Notes: generated from the sequence alone by a model not told the origin. Positions 55,609 through 64,000 are shown, numbered from the stretch's first letter. The stretch: DNA of 64,000 nt from an uncultured Bermanella sp. (GCA_913058575.1 CAJXRF010000019.1:1-64000), one strand, 5' to 3'. Translations and numbers: made by a program.

Positions 55609-56415
55609 ATGGCTGCAAGTAAAAAAGCTGTAACTAAGAAAGCTGCTCCTAAAAAAGTCGCTCCTAAAAAAGCCGCTCCTAAAAAAGCGCCAGCCAAGAA
55701 AGTTGCTGCTAAAAAAGCACCTGCTAAGAAAGTTGTAGCGGCAAAAGCAGTTAGCCCAATCGCCCAGATTGAAAGCGATATTGCTAAACTAAATGCTCAA
55801 CTAGTTAAAGCTCGCGCTAAAGTAGAAGCTGATGCAGCTAAAACTTTGGCTTCAGCTGAAAAAGCAGCTGAAAAAGCTTCTGCTGCTGAGAAAAAAGCAA
55901 AAGATGCTCAAAATAAAGTAGCTAGCAAAGTTAAAGCTAAGAAGACTCCTGCTGGCGTTAAGCAATTGGCTGCTGCTAAAGCAAAATCTGCCGATGCTAA
56001 AGCTGCATTAGTTGCTGCTAAATCAGTATTGTCTGCTGCTAAGAGCGAAGCTGAAACAGTTAAAGCTGCTAATCAAAACGCTGCCAAGCTTGAAAAAGCT
56101 CGTGTAGCTGCTGAATCTGCTATTGCTAAAAAGCAAGCTGCTAGCGACAAAGCTGCTGCTAAGAAGCAAGCCGCTGCTACTAAAGCTGCTGCTAAGAAAG
56201 AAAAAGCCAAAGCTAAAGCCGCTGCTGAAAAAGCTAAAGCTAAGTTGAAAGCTAAGAAAGAAGCTGCAAAAGCTAAAAAAGAAGCTGTTAAGGCTGCAAA
56301 AGCTGCTAAAAAAGCCGCTAAAGCGCCAAAAGCCGCTAAAGCTGTTAAAACTGAAGAAGCACCAGCTGAAGTTCCTGCAACTCCAGTTCGTAGCTTGTTC
56401 AACGAAGATGCCTAA
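55609..56415 (+). CDS. algP: AlgP-like lysine/alanine-rich histone H1-like protein
   Basis: A 268-residue, strongly basic, low-complexity protein. The N-terminus has KKAAPKK/KKAPAKK repeats like histone H1 tails (residues about 3-45). A helical, heptad-like middle (about 50-190, QIESDIAKLNAQLVKARAKV) follows, then a second Lys/Ala-rich tail (about 190-250) and the ending VRSLFNEDA. It probably binds DNA non-specifically and compacts or regulates it, as proposed for Pseudomonas AlgP. In Pseudomonas AlgP the long repeats are C-terminal, while here both ends are lysine-rich. ATG at 55609 is supported by AGAGG. Codons GCT and AAA dominate. Confidence 0.8.
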   Translation: MAASKKAVTKKAAPKKVAPKKAAPKKAPAKKVAAKKAPAKKVVAAKAVSPIAQIESDIAKLNAQLVKARAKVEADAAKTLASAEKAAEKASAAEKKAKDAQNKVASKVKAKKTPAGVKQLAAAKAKSADAKAALVAAKSVLSAAKSEAETVKAANQNAAKLEKARVAAESAIAKKQAASDKAAAKKQAAATKAAAKKEKAKAKAAAEKAKAKLKAKKEAAKAKKEAVKAAKAAKKAAKAPKAAKAVKTEEAPAEVPATPVRSLFNEDA

Positions 56416-56433
56416 TTGTTAATTAACAACTAG

Positions 56434-56922
56434 TCACCTTGGCTGCAAATGCTCAGTGAGTGTTTGCAGCCAATGCTTATCCATTGTTTGCCTCAAATCT
56501 TTAAAATATTCTCCACACCCCTCTTGTATAAACTTGCTAAACGCCCAATTTTGTTTCGCCATTTGATTTGTTAATTGGTACAGCTTTACCTGTTCTTGAT
56601 ATTCCGCTTCTAATTCTAAGTTTTTCATATGTTGATAAAAATCCACTACATTGAGCTTTTTCACCCTCTTTCTTAATTCTCTAATGGGGAAAACAACTCT
56701 TAATTGCCAGTCAAAAACTCCAGATGCTCTTAAAGGGGGCAATTGAAAGCCTTTATTGTTACTAGCCAACCAGCCAATAAAAAGCAAAATATTAATATCC
56801 AAACGATATTGCTGCTGAGCGGCGAGTAAAAATTCACGACAAGGTGCAGATGAATACTGTTTAGTAGAATAGATCCATAATGGGTTATTACTGTGATTTG
56901 TGGCATTATGCGCAGCGTCCAC
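56434..56922 (-). CDS. TIGR02444 (DUF2390) family protein
   Basis: A 162-residue protein of unknown function. The family's N-terminal pattern NPLWIYSTKQYSSAPCREFL and the following LDINILLFIGWLA are present. The N-terminal segment is near the lectin-free alpha-helical domain described only as TIGR02444. The start is GTG at 56922, with AAGGGG six bases upstream. It is divergent from yheS and converges with algP; I recall algP, this family and the ABC-F gene together in Pseudomonas. A hairpin (GGCTGCAAA/TTTGCAGCC, 56441-56471) lies within its last codons. Confidence 0.85.
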   Translation of the reverse strand: MDAAHNATNHSNNPLWIYSTKQYSSAPCREFLLAAQQQYRLDINILLFIGWLASNNKGFQLPPLRASGVFDWQLRVVFPIRELRKRVKKLNVVDFYQHMKNLELEAEYQEQVKLYQLTNQMAKQNWAFSKFIQEGCGEYFKDLRQTMDKHWLQTLTEHLQPR

Positions 56923-56957
56923 GTTTACCCCTTATTTGTTAATTGTGAAGTACCCAC

Positions 56958-58868
56958 ATGATACGTCTCACACAGGTTAATCTGAACCTAGGCTCTAAAG
57001 AAATATTAAAGCAGGCTGACTTAACGGTTCACGATGGCCATAAGCTAGCGGTTGTGGGAGCTAATGGTGCAGGTAAGTCCACCTTATTTAAACTTATTTT
57101 AGGCCAGCTTCCCCTCGACCAAGGGGACCTAAGCATGCCTAGGAATTGGCGTTTGGCCTACATGGCTCAGGAAGTAGCCGCCTCAGAACAAACTGCTTTA
57201 GATTATGTGCTTGATGGACATCAGGATTTTCGTGAAATACAAAACTTGATGACAAAAGCCGAACAAGAAAAAGATGATTTAAAATTAGCGTCGCTTCATG
57301 GTGAATTTGAATTAATACACGGCTATGAGGTACCTCAATTAGGGAAAACCATGTTGGCAGGTTTGGGATTTAAACCCCAGCAAATGGAAGATCCCGTTAG
57401 TGCCTTTAGTGGTGGCTGGCGCATGCGTTTAAATTTAGCCAAAGCGCTTATTATGCCTAGTGACCTTTTGTTACTAGATGAACCCACTAACCACCTTGAT
57501 TTAGACGCAGCATTTTGGCTAGAGTCTTTTTTGCTGCGCTATCGCGGTACCTTATTACTAATTAGTCACGATAGGGATTTTATCGATAGCGTGAGTAACG
57601 GCATTATTCATATTCACCAGTCTCAATTAAATTTATACGCTGGAAACTATGGTGACTTTGAACGCCGTCGCGCAGAGCGATTAGCGCAACAGCAGTCCAT
57701 GTACGAACAACAACAAGCACAAATAAAGCACATAGAAAGTTTTATTACGCGCTTTAGAGCAAAGGCCACAAAGGCCAAGCAAGCCCAGAGCCGTATTAAA
57801 AGTTTAGAGCGAATGGAAATGATTTCGGCCGCTCATATTGACAGTGAATTTCAGTTTCAATTCCCTAATGCTGAAAAATTCAGTGACCCCTTATTAACCT
57901 TACGAGATGCAGATATCGGCTATGAAGGTCAGGTGCATTTACAAAATGTTAAATTAAGTCTGCATCCTGGTGACAGAATTGGCTTGCTAGGTGCAAATGG
58001 CGCCGGTAAATCTACGCTAATTAAAGGCATTATTAATGAATTACCGCTTATTAATGGTACCTACCAGGCGGGCGAGTTCATGGCCATTGGCTATTTTGCT
58101 CAACATCAGGTGGATGAGTTAGCGCTTGATATAACCCCCATGCAGCATCTGCAGCGCTTAAAAGAAAATGCCACAGACCAACAAATTCGAAACTTCTTAG
58201 GAAGCTTTGGTTTCAATGGAGATATGGCCCTTGAAACCTGTGAAAGTTTTTCAGGGGGCGAATTAGCACGGTTAGCGTTAGCGCGTATCGCTTGGCTAAA
58301 GCCTAATTTATTGATACTTGATGAACCGACTAACCACTTAGATTTAGACATGCGCCATGCGCTGACCTTAGCCTTACAAAACTATGAGGGGGCTATTCTA
58401 GTGGTGAGCCATGATCGCTATTTATTATCCAATACGGTTGATCAATTTTGGTTGGTTCACGATGGTGTCTTATCTGAGTTTGATGGAGACCTTGAAGATT
58501 ATCACCAGTTTATCAAACGCTCCCAACAAGAGGATGATTCCTCAAATGAGCGAGCGGTAACACAGAACAGTGCTGAAGCTAAAAAAGAGAAGAAACGGCG
58601 TGAAGCTGAAATTAGAAAGTTAATGAGCCCGTTGAAAAAGTCGGTTGATAAGCTGGAAGCACAAGTGGAAAAAATTCAAACCAGCCTTGAAGACATAGAA
58701 GAGAAACTTGCAGATACCGAGCTTTATGAAGCTAAGAATAAAGACAGCTTGCAAACTATTCTAGCTGAGCAGGCTTCTCAAACACAGCAACTTCAGGAAG
58801 TGGAAGAAAGCTGGATGGAAAAACTAGAAGAACTTGAAGACATGACCGAGCAGCTAAACAATAGCTAG
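56958..58868 (+). CDS. yheS: ABC-F family ATPase YheS
   Basis: A 636-residue cytosolic ABC-F protein with two ATPase cassettes and no membrane segment. The first Walker A is GANGAGKSTLFKL, with signature AFSGGWRMRLNLAKAL and Walker B LLLLDEPTNHLDLD. The second has GANGAGKSTLIKG, SFSGGELARLALARI and LLILDEPTNHLDLD. The linker (about 230-300) holds FRAKATKAKQAQSRIKSLER, and the C-terminal coiled coil (about 535-636) is typical of YheS/Uup. It acts on ribosomes. Confidence 0.95.
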   Translation: MIRLTQVNLNLGSKEILKQADLTVHDGHKLAVVGANGAGKSTLFKLILGQLPLDQGDLSMPRNWRLAYMAQEVAASEQTALDYVLDGHQDFREIQNLMTKAEQEKDDLKLASLHGEFELIHGYEVPQLGKTMLAGLGFKPQQMEDPVSAFSGGWRMRLNLAKALIMPSDLLLLDEPTNHLDLDAAFWLESFLLRYRGTLLLISHDRDFIDSVSNGIIHIHQSQLNLYAGNYGDFERRRAERLAQQQSMYEQQQAQIKHIESFITRFRAKATKAKQAQSRIKSLERMEMISAAHIDSEFQFQFPNAEKFSDPLLTLRDADIGYEGQVHLQNVKLSLHPGDRIGLLGANGAGKSTLIKGIINELPLINGTYQAGEFMAIGYFAQHQVDELALDITPMQHLQRLKENATDQQIRNFLGSFGFNGDMALETCESFSGGELARLALARIAWLKPNLLILDEPTNHLDLDMRHALTLALQNYEGAILVVSHDRYLLSNTVDQFWLVHDGVLSEFDGDLEDYHQFIKRSQQEDDSSNERAVTQNSAEAKKEKKRREAEIRKLMSPLKKSVDKLEAQVEKIQTSLEDIEEKLADTELYEAKNKDSLQTILAEQASQTQQLQEVEESWMEKLEELEDMTEQLNNS

Positions 58869-58895
58869 GGTTTGTCTTTCTCGCAGCCCCTCAAG

Positions 58896-59021
58896 CTACC
58901 CTAGGTTGAGGGGCCACTCATTAAAATGATCTTTCAATACTTCCCCATTTTGTACGGTATACACCGCTTTATCGCTGAGTCTCAAACGCGAGATAATGCC
59001 TAACAGAGGAGTGTGTTCACT
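58896..59021 (-). pseudogene. Degenerate 3' remnant of an unidentified gene
   Basis: A 41-codon open frame on the minus strand ends in TAG at 58896-58898 and contains the protein-like stretch LSDKAVYTVQNGEVLKDHF. The codon before it is TAA, and it has no start codon or ribosome site. It lies in the 294-bp gap between yheS and yibQ. The amino-acid composition looks like genuine coding sequence, not noise, which suggests the tail of a lost gene. The family is unrecognised. An inverted repeat (CCCCTCAA/TTGAGGGG, 58887-58913) covers its end. Confidence 0.4.
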
Positions 59022-59131
59022 TTACGAGCTCAATCAAATTGTGCACTTCATATAAGTGTCAGGTCTAAGTTTGCTAAATTAGATATGACGCTCGTTCGTT
59101 TTTAGCTCTTAATTTTCCTTAATGATTAAAC

Positions 59132-59156
59132 TAGCCCTGAGTTTGATCAGGGGCTA
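59132..59156 (-). terminator. Hairpin after yibQ
   Basis: The arms TAGCCC-TGA and TCA-GGGG-CTA (one bulged base) enclose a six-base loop. It lies seven bases after the yibQ stop in the minus-strand direction, and only a weak T-rich tract follows. Confidence 0.45.
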
Positions 59157-59162
59157 ACAAAT

Positions 59163-60002
59163 TCATAAAGCAGTAAGATGGCGGTTCGCTTGGCTAAGGT
59201 GCTTAATGAGGTTATCTAGTTCCTCATGGGGTAAGGGCTTTCTTTCTCTTGAGCTGGCGGGTCTGGGTTTAATGCCAAAATTAAGTAAGTCACTTACGCT
59301 GTGCAAGGTGACGTTACTGCCCTCTAATTGAGGTAATACGTTCTCTAGGTAAAACAATGTACTTTTATGTGGGTGGCCAATAGCAATGGCACTGCCATAG
59401 GTTTGGGCAATGGCTAAGGCTTTCTTAAATTGAACATGGATATGATCAATATCTAGCTGGTGGTCTAAAAAAATATCTCGCTGGGCGCTATTTAAGCCAT
59501 GCTTTAAGGCAATGGCATAGCCCTTACTTTGTGCGCTGGTGCGGCTGTCTACAAAAAATAAATCCTTATCTTTTAATACTTCCATTACCCAAGTCATGGC
59601 TTGAGACTGGGTGGTGAGTAAACTGCCCATGTGATTATTCACCCCTCTGATATAGGGGGTGTTGTAGATGGCAAAGGTTAGCCTGTCTTTAAATTGTTTT
59701 TCATTGAGTTTTTCATGTAAAGCGCCAGGACCCAAGTTCCTTTGGGTTATGGTGCTCATGGGGGCGTGCAGCAACACTTCTTTACCTAATCGCCCAGCAC
59801 GCCTAGCCAATTTGGTACTGAACTTTCGGTGGGGCATGACGGCAAACGTAATGTTGCCAGGCAGGGCAATGGCGTCTAAGCCTTGGCTTAAGCTGTTGCC
59901 TAAATCGTCAATGATAATGGCAAGCCGAGCACTTGGGAGTGGCTCGGCATGGCAATTATAGAAACAAAAATTAAGAACCAGTAGGCTCAGTAATAACTTC
60001 AT
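59163..60002 (-). CDS. yibQ: Divergent polysaccharide deacetylase YibQ
   Basis: A 279-residue exported protein of PF04748. The signal LLLSLLVLNFCFYNCHA is followed by ARLAIIIDDLGNSLSQG, the family's first motif, and later by FAVMPHRKFS, LLHAPMST, NNHMGSLLTT and FVDSRTSAQS. It is related to polysaccharide deacetylases, and E. coli YibQ is found with gpmI and envC. The substrate is presumed to be envelope glycan, but is unknown. ATG at 60002 is chosen over one five codons upstream; the gene overlaps the end of ctpA by 32 bp. Confidence 0.9.
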   Translation of the reverse strand: MKLLLSLLVLNFCFYNCHAEPLPSARLAIIIDDLGNSLSQGLDAIALPGNITFAVMPHRKFSTKLARRAGRLGKEVLLHAPMSTITQRNLGPGALHEKLNEKQFKDRLTFAIYNTPYIRGVNNHMGSLLTTQSQAMTWVMEVLKDKDLFFVDSRTSAQSKGYAIALKHGLNSAQRDIFLDHQLDIDHIHVQFKKALAIAQTYGSAIAIGHPHKSTLFYLENVLPQLEGSNVTLHSVSDLLNFGIKPRPASSRERKPLPHEELDNLIKHLSQANRHLTAL

Positions 60003-61344
60003 TTTTATGCGCTGCATTAGGAATAGGAGTAGCAGCGACTGGAAGAGTTTTAACGGCTAGCACCTTCATACCTTTTAGCATAATAAGCGCTTGTTGAAGC
60101 TGATAATCTTTAGCCAGAATTCGCTGAATTTCATCTTTGTGTTCATCTGTCTTAGCGTTATCGGCTTCTTTGCCATTTTCTAAATGACCTTTTAAGTCAG
60201 CTTCCTTATAAAAACGTGAATCTTTGGTTGGGGTAAATGTACCAGGGGAGACCACAATGTCAGGGCTAATACCTTGCGCCTGAATAGAACGGCCATTAGG
60301 TGTGAAGTAACGGGCTGTGGTGAGCTTTAATGCATGGTCACCATTTAATGGTAAGACAGTTTGTACTGAACCCTTGCCGAAGCTTTGCGTGCCTAAAATG
60401 AGTGCTCTGCCATGATCTTGTAAGGCACCGGCGACAATTTCAGAAGCAGAAGCACTGCCGCCGTTAATTAATACAATAAGCGGTACATCTGGGGCCAGTG
60501 TATCCACAGTGGCTTCATAGCGTACATCAGCGTTGGCTACCCGTCCTTGTGTATAAACGATGAGTCCTTGTTCAATAAAGGTATCGCTCACCGAAACCGA
60601 AGCGTCTAATACGCCGCCGGGGTTGTTACGTAAATCTAGAATCAAGCCGCTTAACGGGGTTTGATTGGTATCCATTAATGTTTGCAGTGCTTTGTTGATA
60701 TCGGCACCGGTGTTCTCTTGAAATTGGGTGATGCGTAAATAGCCGTAATCGTCTTCTAATAGTTTGTGTTTCACACTGGTAATGTTGATTTGCGCGCGCT
60801 TCAGGGTGAATACCAAGGGCTGGCTTTCACCTTCTCTTAAAATGGTAATGACAATTTCACTGCCCGCTTCGCCGCGCATTTTTTCAACTGCATCGTTTAG
60901 GCCTATGCCTTTGACGGGCATGTCATCTAATTTAATGATTAAGTCACCGGCTTTAATACCGGCTTTTTGTGCTGGGGTATCGTCTATGGGGCTCACCACT
61001 TTAATGAAACCGTCTTCTAGGCCCACTTCAATGCCTAAGCCGCCAAATTTTCCACTGGTGCTGGATTTCAGGTCGTTAAAATCATCAGGGCCTAAATAAG
61101 ATGAGTGAGGATCAAGGCCCCCTAACATGCCATGAATGGCATTCTCTAATAGGGTTTTATCGTCTACCCCTTCCACATAGCTTGAACGAATGCGCTCAAA
61201 AATTTCAGCAAAGGTTCTTAACTCTTCTAATGGTAAACGAGAAGGAGCGACCTTGGCCTCTCCTTCGATAATGTCCTGAGCTTGGACGGGGGCTTGCGTA
61301 CTGAGAATCAGTAAGGCAAGAAAAAATGAGCGCAACATGGACAT
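59971..61344 (-). CDS. ctpA: S41-family carboxyl-terminal processing protease
   Basis: A 457-residue periplasmic protease. The signal peptide (SFFLALLILSTQAPVQAQ) is followed by a PDZ domain (about 90-170, GKFGGLGIEVGLEDGFIKVV) and a catalytic S41 core. The nucleophile serine is in INGGSASASEIVAGALQ and the lysine in GTQSFGKGSVQTV. In Pseudomonas CtpA cleaves murein hydrolases with a lipoprotein partner. It lies between yibQ and the downstream SBP gene, and envC is nearby, which fits a cell-wall remodelling function. The 221-bp upstream gap has a small hairpin at 61417-61440. Confidence 0.95.
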   Translation of the reverse strand: MSMLRSFFLALLILSTQAPVQAQDIIEGEAKVAPSRLPLEELRTFAEIFERIRSSYVEGVDDKTLLENAIHGMLGGLDPHSSYLGPDDFNDLKSSTSGKFGGLGIEVGLEDGFIKVVSPIDDTPAQKAGIKAGDLIIKLDDMPVKGIGLNDAVEKMRGEAGSEIVITILREGESQPLVFTLKRAQINITSVKHKLLEDDYGYLRITQFQENTGADINKALQTLMDTNQTPLSGLILDLRNNPGGVLDASVSVSDTFIEQGLIVYTQGRVANADVRYEATVDTLAPDVPLIVLINGGSASASEIVAGALQDHGRALILGTQSFGKGSVQTVLPLNGDHALKLTTARYFTPNGRSIQAQGISPDIVVSPGTFTPTKDSRFYKEADLKGHLENGKEADNAKTDEHKDEIQRILAKDYQLQQALIMLKGMKVLAVKTLPVAATPIPNAAHKNEVITEPTGS

Positions 61345-61565
61345 CTCGTATGATTAACTTGAAAAATAAAAAGGCCTCACATTTAGTTATAACAGATTGT
61401 TATGAAATTTGAAGTTTATCCCTTAAAAGGGCGATAAATATTGGGTTTTAAACGGTTTTTTGCCAACTACGCAGGAATAATGGCTTCTAGAAATAGCGAA
61501 AATATTCTGTGAATCATGGTCTATAGTCATTAGACCAGATTGCATAAAGCCCGTGGGAGGCACCT

Positions 61566-62303
61566 ATGTTGCGCATTTTATTAATCATGGCTCTAGGTCT
61601 AGTGGCAACGCTTGCTAGCGCTGAGAAAATCACGCTAGCCAATGGTGACTGGGCACCTTATATGTCTAAAGACCTTAAGATGCATGGCTATATGTCTCAC
61701 ATCGTTAAAGAGGCCTTTGCCAGTGAAGGGGTTGAAGTGAATTACGTCTTTTTACCTTGGAAGCGTGGCTTTGAAGACGCTAAGGCGGGTAAGTATCAGG
61801 GTTCTTTAATTTGGGGTTTTAATGAAGAGCGCGCTAAAGACTTTTTATTCAGTGAGCCTGTTGCGCAATTAGGTACCTCCTTGTTTCACCTTAAAAGTAA
61901 ATCGTTTGATTGGAATGAACCTGTAGATTTAAAAGGCATGAAACTCGGCGGCGTTGTGGGTTATGCCTATGGTGTTGAAGACCTAGAAAACAAAGGCGTG
62001 CTTAAAATCCTGCGCATCAGCAGTGCAGAGGCAAATTATCGTAAATTATCCTCTGGCAGAATAGATATTGTATTGGAAGACACCGAAGTGGGTCATGGAA
62101 TGGTTTCCAAGTTGGGGTTATCTGACAGTGTCACCGCGCACCCTAAAACATTAAAGCCCAGAAAATACTCGGTGATTATCTCTAAAAAAATAGCCAATGC
62201 TCAGCACCTGCTGGAGGCTTTTAACAAGGGTTTAAAAACCATTAAGGATGACGGGCGTTATCAGAAGTTTGTAGAAGCTTCTAGAAGAGGGGAATACAAA
62301 TAA
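61566..62303 (+). CDS. Periplasmic solute-binding protein, family 3
   Basis: A 245-residue exported protein. The signal LLIMALGLVATLASA is followed by ITLANGDWAPYMS, the binding-protein N-terminus, and then the family 3 core with FLPWKRGFEDAKAGKYQG, LKGMKLGGVVGYAYG and IDIVLEDTEVG. No permease or ATPase gene is adjacent. It sits plus-strand between minus-strand ctpA and envC, interrupting what is otherwise a conserved gpmI-envC-ctpA run. The ligand is unknown. Confidence 0.85.
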   Translation: MLRILLIMALGLVATLASAEKITLANGDWAPYMSKDLKMHGYMSHIVKEAFASEGVEVNYVFLPWKRGFEDAKAGKYQGSLIWGFNEERAKDFLFSEPVAQLGTSLFHLKSKSFDWNEPVDLKGMKLGGVVGYAYGVEDLENKGVLKILRISSAEANYRKLSSGRIDIVLEDTEVGHGMVSKLGLSDSVTAHPKTLKPRKYSVIISKKIANAQHLLEAFNKGLKTIKDDGRYQKFVEASRRGEYK

Positions 62304-62356
62304 CCTTTTCCTAATGAGTTCTAAAAAATCAGAAGAGAACTTAGCGTTTGTAAATG

Positions 62357-63529
62357 CTAACCCTTAAGCCAGCGTTTGGGGTTTTGAGGGTGGCCTTTAT
62401 GGCGAATTTCAAAATACAAAGCGTCTTTGTCGTACCCACCACTGCGTCCTAATTTGGCAATGACTTCACCTGTCTCTACCCAATCCCCAACAGACTTCAG
62501 CAACGCTTGATTACGTGCGTATAAGCTCATGTAGCCCTGACCATGATCCACTATGGTTAATAGGCCAAAGCCTCTTAGCCAATCACTAAAGACCACTCGG
62601 CCATGGTGAATGGCTTTAATATGACTGCCAGCACTGCCTGGGTAGGTCCAGCCTAACCATTTCTGTTTTCCATTTTCATGCCATTGACCAAATAAACGCT
62701 TAGGTTTTTTGTGAATAGGGCTGGGTAACTTACCTTTTAATGATTTAAATGGCCGGCTCTCTTGGGTGCGCTCGTAGCTTAAAAATACCTCTTCTACGCG
62801 CCCTAATACTTCAATTAATTGTTGTCGATCTTGTTGTAGGCGCGCTAATTTCACATCGCTGTTTTTAATTTTCTTATTAAGGGCTGAGGCATTTTTTTGC
62901 TGCTGGCGTTGCTTACTTTTAAGTTGCTGGTGGCTTTGTTTTAATAAGGCTAGCTTGTCTTTAAGGCTGTCTTGTTGTTTTTGCACTTCACTGGAAAGCG
63001 TATCCACTTCACTGAGCGTTTGGCGATACTGAGCTATTTGCTTTTGGTGGGCACTATTAAAATGCTGCAAATAACTTAAGTTGCGAGACAGTAATTTCGC
63101 ATCCTGTTGGTTAAGTAGCATTTTCAGTTTAGGTTCTTGGCCCATTTTGTAACTGGCCAAGATAATATTCTTAAGGGTCGTTTGTTGTGTCTGTTGTTGT
63201 TTGCCCAACACCCGACGTTGGGCTTTGAGCTTTTTTAGGCGTGCTCGCTCCTCATTGAGTGCTTTACGTAAAGTTTCCACCTGTTTACTGACTTTAGCCA
63301 CTTCTTGGTCGGACTTACGTAGGCTTTGTACCAAGCCTTTATGGTCATCTTGTACGGCTTTAAGGTAGGCTTGAAGTTCATTAATGTCGTTACGCAGCTT
63401 TTCTAAATGCTGCTCGCTAAGGGCTTTTTTATTTGTTTTTGTTTCAGAAAATGCCTGCCCACTGGAGAACCCAGTAGGCAGTAAAACAAATAATAAGTTA
63501 ACGACAAGCGCAAACCTCAAGGCCGCCAT
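62357..63529 (-). CDS. envC: EnvC-type murein hydrolase activator
   Basis: A 390-residue exported protein. The signal (LVVNLLFVLLPTGFS) is followed by a long coiled coil (about 30-235, rich in Leu, Gln and Lys) and a C-terminal LytM/M23 domain (about 285-388). The zinc-binding H-xxx-D motif is replaced by AGSHIKAIHHG, while VDHGQGYMSLYARNQAL is retained. Thus it should be a non-catalytic activator of amidases in septal splitting, as for EnvC. Its ATG follows the gpmI TAA directly, so the two are translated together. Confidence 0.94.
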   Translation of the reverse strand: MAALRFALVVNLLFVLLPTGFSSGQAFSETKTNKKALSEQHLEKLRNDINELQAYLKAVQDDHKGLVQSLRKSDQEVAKVSKQVETLRKALNEERARLKKLKAQRRVLGKQQQTQQTTLKNIILASYKMGQEPKLKMLLNQQDAKLLSRNLSYLQHFNSAHQKQIAQYRQTLSEVDTLSSEVQKQQDSLKDKLALLKQSHQQLKSKQRQQQKNASALNKKIKNSDVKLARLQQDRQQLIEVLGRVEEVFLSYERTQESRPFKSLKGKLPSPIHKKPKRLFGQWHENGKQKWLGWTYPGSAGSHIKAIHHGRVVFSDWLRGFGLLTIVDHGQGYMSLYARNQALLKSVGDWVETGEVIAKLGRSGGYDKDALYFEIRHKGHPQNPKRWLKG

Positions 63530-64000
63530 TTAATTTTGCTCAATCAAAATTTTGCCTGTCATTTCACCTGGCTGTTCTTCACCCATCATGCTTAGCAAGG
63601 TTGGGGCAAGATCGCACAGTGAGCCGTTTTCTTTAAGCTTGGTGGCATGTCCTTGTGGGCTGACGTGAAGCAAGGGTACCGGGCCTGTGGTGTGTTGAGT
63701 CATGGGGCCGCCATTAGGATCAAGCATTTGCTCGCAATTACCATGATCGGCGGTAATCAAACATTCGCCACCCACTTTAAGTAAGGCATCGGTTACGCGT
63801 TTAAGGCATTCGTCCAACGCTTCTACGGCTTTCACGGCAGCACTGAATACACCCGTATGACCCACCATGTCGCCGTTGGCGTAGTTACAAACAATTAAGT
63901 CGTATGTTTGGTTTTCAATGGCTTCAACCAATTTATCGGTGACTTCTGGTGCGCTCATTTCAGGCTGTAAATCATACGTTGCCACATCTGGGCTATTAAT
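63530..64000 (-). CDS. gpmI: Phosphoglycerate mutase, cofactor-independent (C-terminal part)
   Basis: The 3' portion of GpmI, the Mn-dependent mutase of glycolysis. The frame runs to the right edge with [17 protein letters not shown], matching the family's conserved segment, so the 5' part lies outside. The metal site is visible in [12 protein letters not shown], with NGDMVGHTG upstream. In-frame GTG and ATG codons inside the segment are not the start. It is the first gene of gpmI-envC, and ctpA/yibQ follow in the same orientation after one opposed gene. Confidence 0.96.
   Translation of the reverse strand: MNSPDVATYDLQPEMSAPEVTDKLVEAIENQTYDLIVCNYANGDMVGHTGVFSAAVKAVEALDECLKRVTDALLKVGGECLITADHGNCEQMLDPNGGPMTQHTTGPVPLLHVSPQGHATKLKENGSLCDLAPTLLSMMGEEQPGEMTGKILIEQN

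Noticed and set aside
56073-56402. 109-codon Ala/Leu/Phe-rich minus-strand frame in algP
   Set aside because: It is the antisense of the GCT/AAA-rich repeats of algP; such low-complexity genes give long empty frames on the other strand.

Overview
The window is ordinary chromosomal DNA of a moderately AT-rich gammaproteobacterium. Most likely it is a marine Pseudomonadales/Oceanospirillales relative (Bermanella/Oleispira/Thalassolituus type); this placement is an inference. It rests on blocks of gene order I recall from Pseudomonas: argH beside algZ-algR; rho, trxA, ppx, ppk, hemB; hemC-hemD-hemX-hemY; dsbB beside rsd/algQ; algP, a TIGR02444 gene and yheS; gpmI-envC-ctpA-yibQ and hisB-hisH-hisF. 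To these is added the nudE-yrfG-hslR-hslO-pckA block known from E. coli. I see no prophage, integrase, transposase, CRISPR array, plasmid gene or secondary-metabolite cluster.

Layout. 0-4 kb: argH, then the divergent LytS/LytTR pair algZ-algR. 3.9-6.1 kb: hisB-hisH-hisF on the minus strand, without hisA. 6.3-12 kb: a PanZ-like acetyltransferase, an orphan MlaC, a YfiR / c-di-GMP enzyme pair, and mutY-yggX. 12-16.7 kb: tRNA-Phe with its promoter and terminator, a lipoprotein, a peroxiredoxin-LysR divergent pair, a DUF3187 protein and an SDR. 16.7-26.2 kb: ferredoxin-reductase, ubiD, rho, trxA, ppx, ppk and hemB. 26.4-30.8 kb: a DedA/FAD-reductase fusion, a thioesterase and a secreted PLC-like protein. 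30.9-35.1 kb: the hemCDXY operon. 35.2-39.5 kb: an enoyl-CoA hydratase, lrgA-lrgB, a diguanylate cyclase, a CheY-like protein and a small protein. 39.7-45.1 kb: cysQ-nudE and yrfG-hslR-hslO-pckA. 45.5-53 kb: a solute-binding protein, tex, gshA, an RMF-like protein, a FliL-like protein, dsbB and rsd. 53-59 kb: a WD40 lipoprotein, a DUF4124 protein, a ParA-like ATPase, algP, a TIGR02444 protein and yheS. 59-64 kb: yibQ, ctpA, a solute-binding protein, envC and the 3' part of gpmI.

Functional themes. Haem synthesis is represented by hemB and hemCDXY. Polyphosphate metabolism is represented by convergent ppx and ppk. Thiol and redox quality control is represented by trxA, dsbB, Hsp33, gshA, a peroxiredoxin and yggX/mutY. 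Global regulation is represented by rho, rsd, an RMF-like protein, algR and algP. Cell-wall remodelling is represented by envC, ctpA, yibQ and lrgAB, and c-di-GMP signalling by two enzymes plus YfiR.

The genes are mostly well-known families. The less explained material lies between genes: a 55-bp triple tandem repeat (1641-1804), a hairpin element where hisA would be expected (4646-4810), a 177-bp-period duplication in which each copy has a consensus DnaA box (36068-36345), a chain of hairpins after pckA (45289-45535), and a degenerate coding remnant after yheS (58896-59021). I did not find a convincing new multi-gene system.
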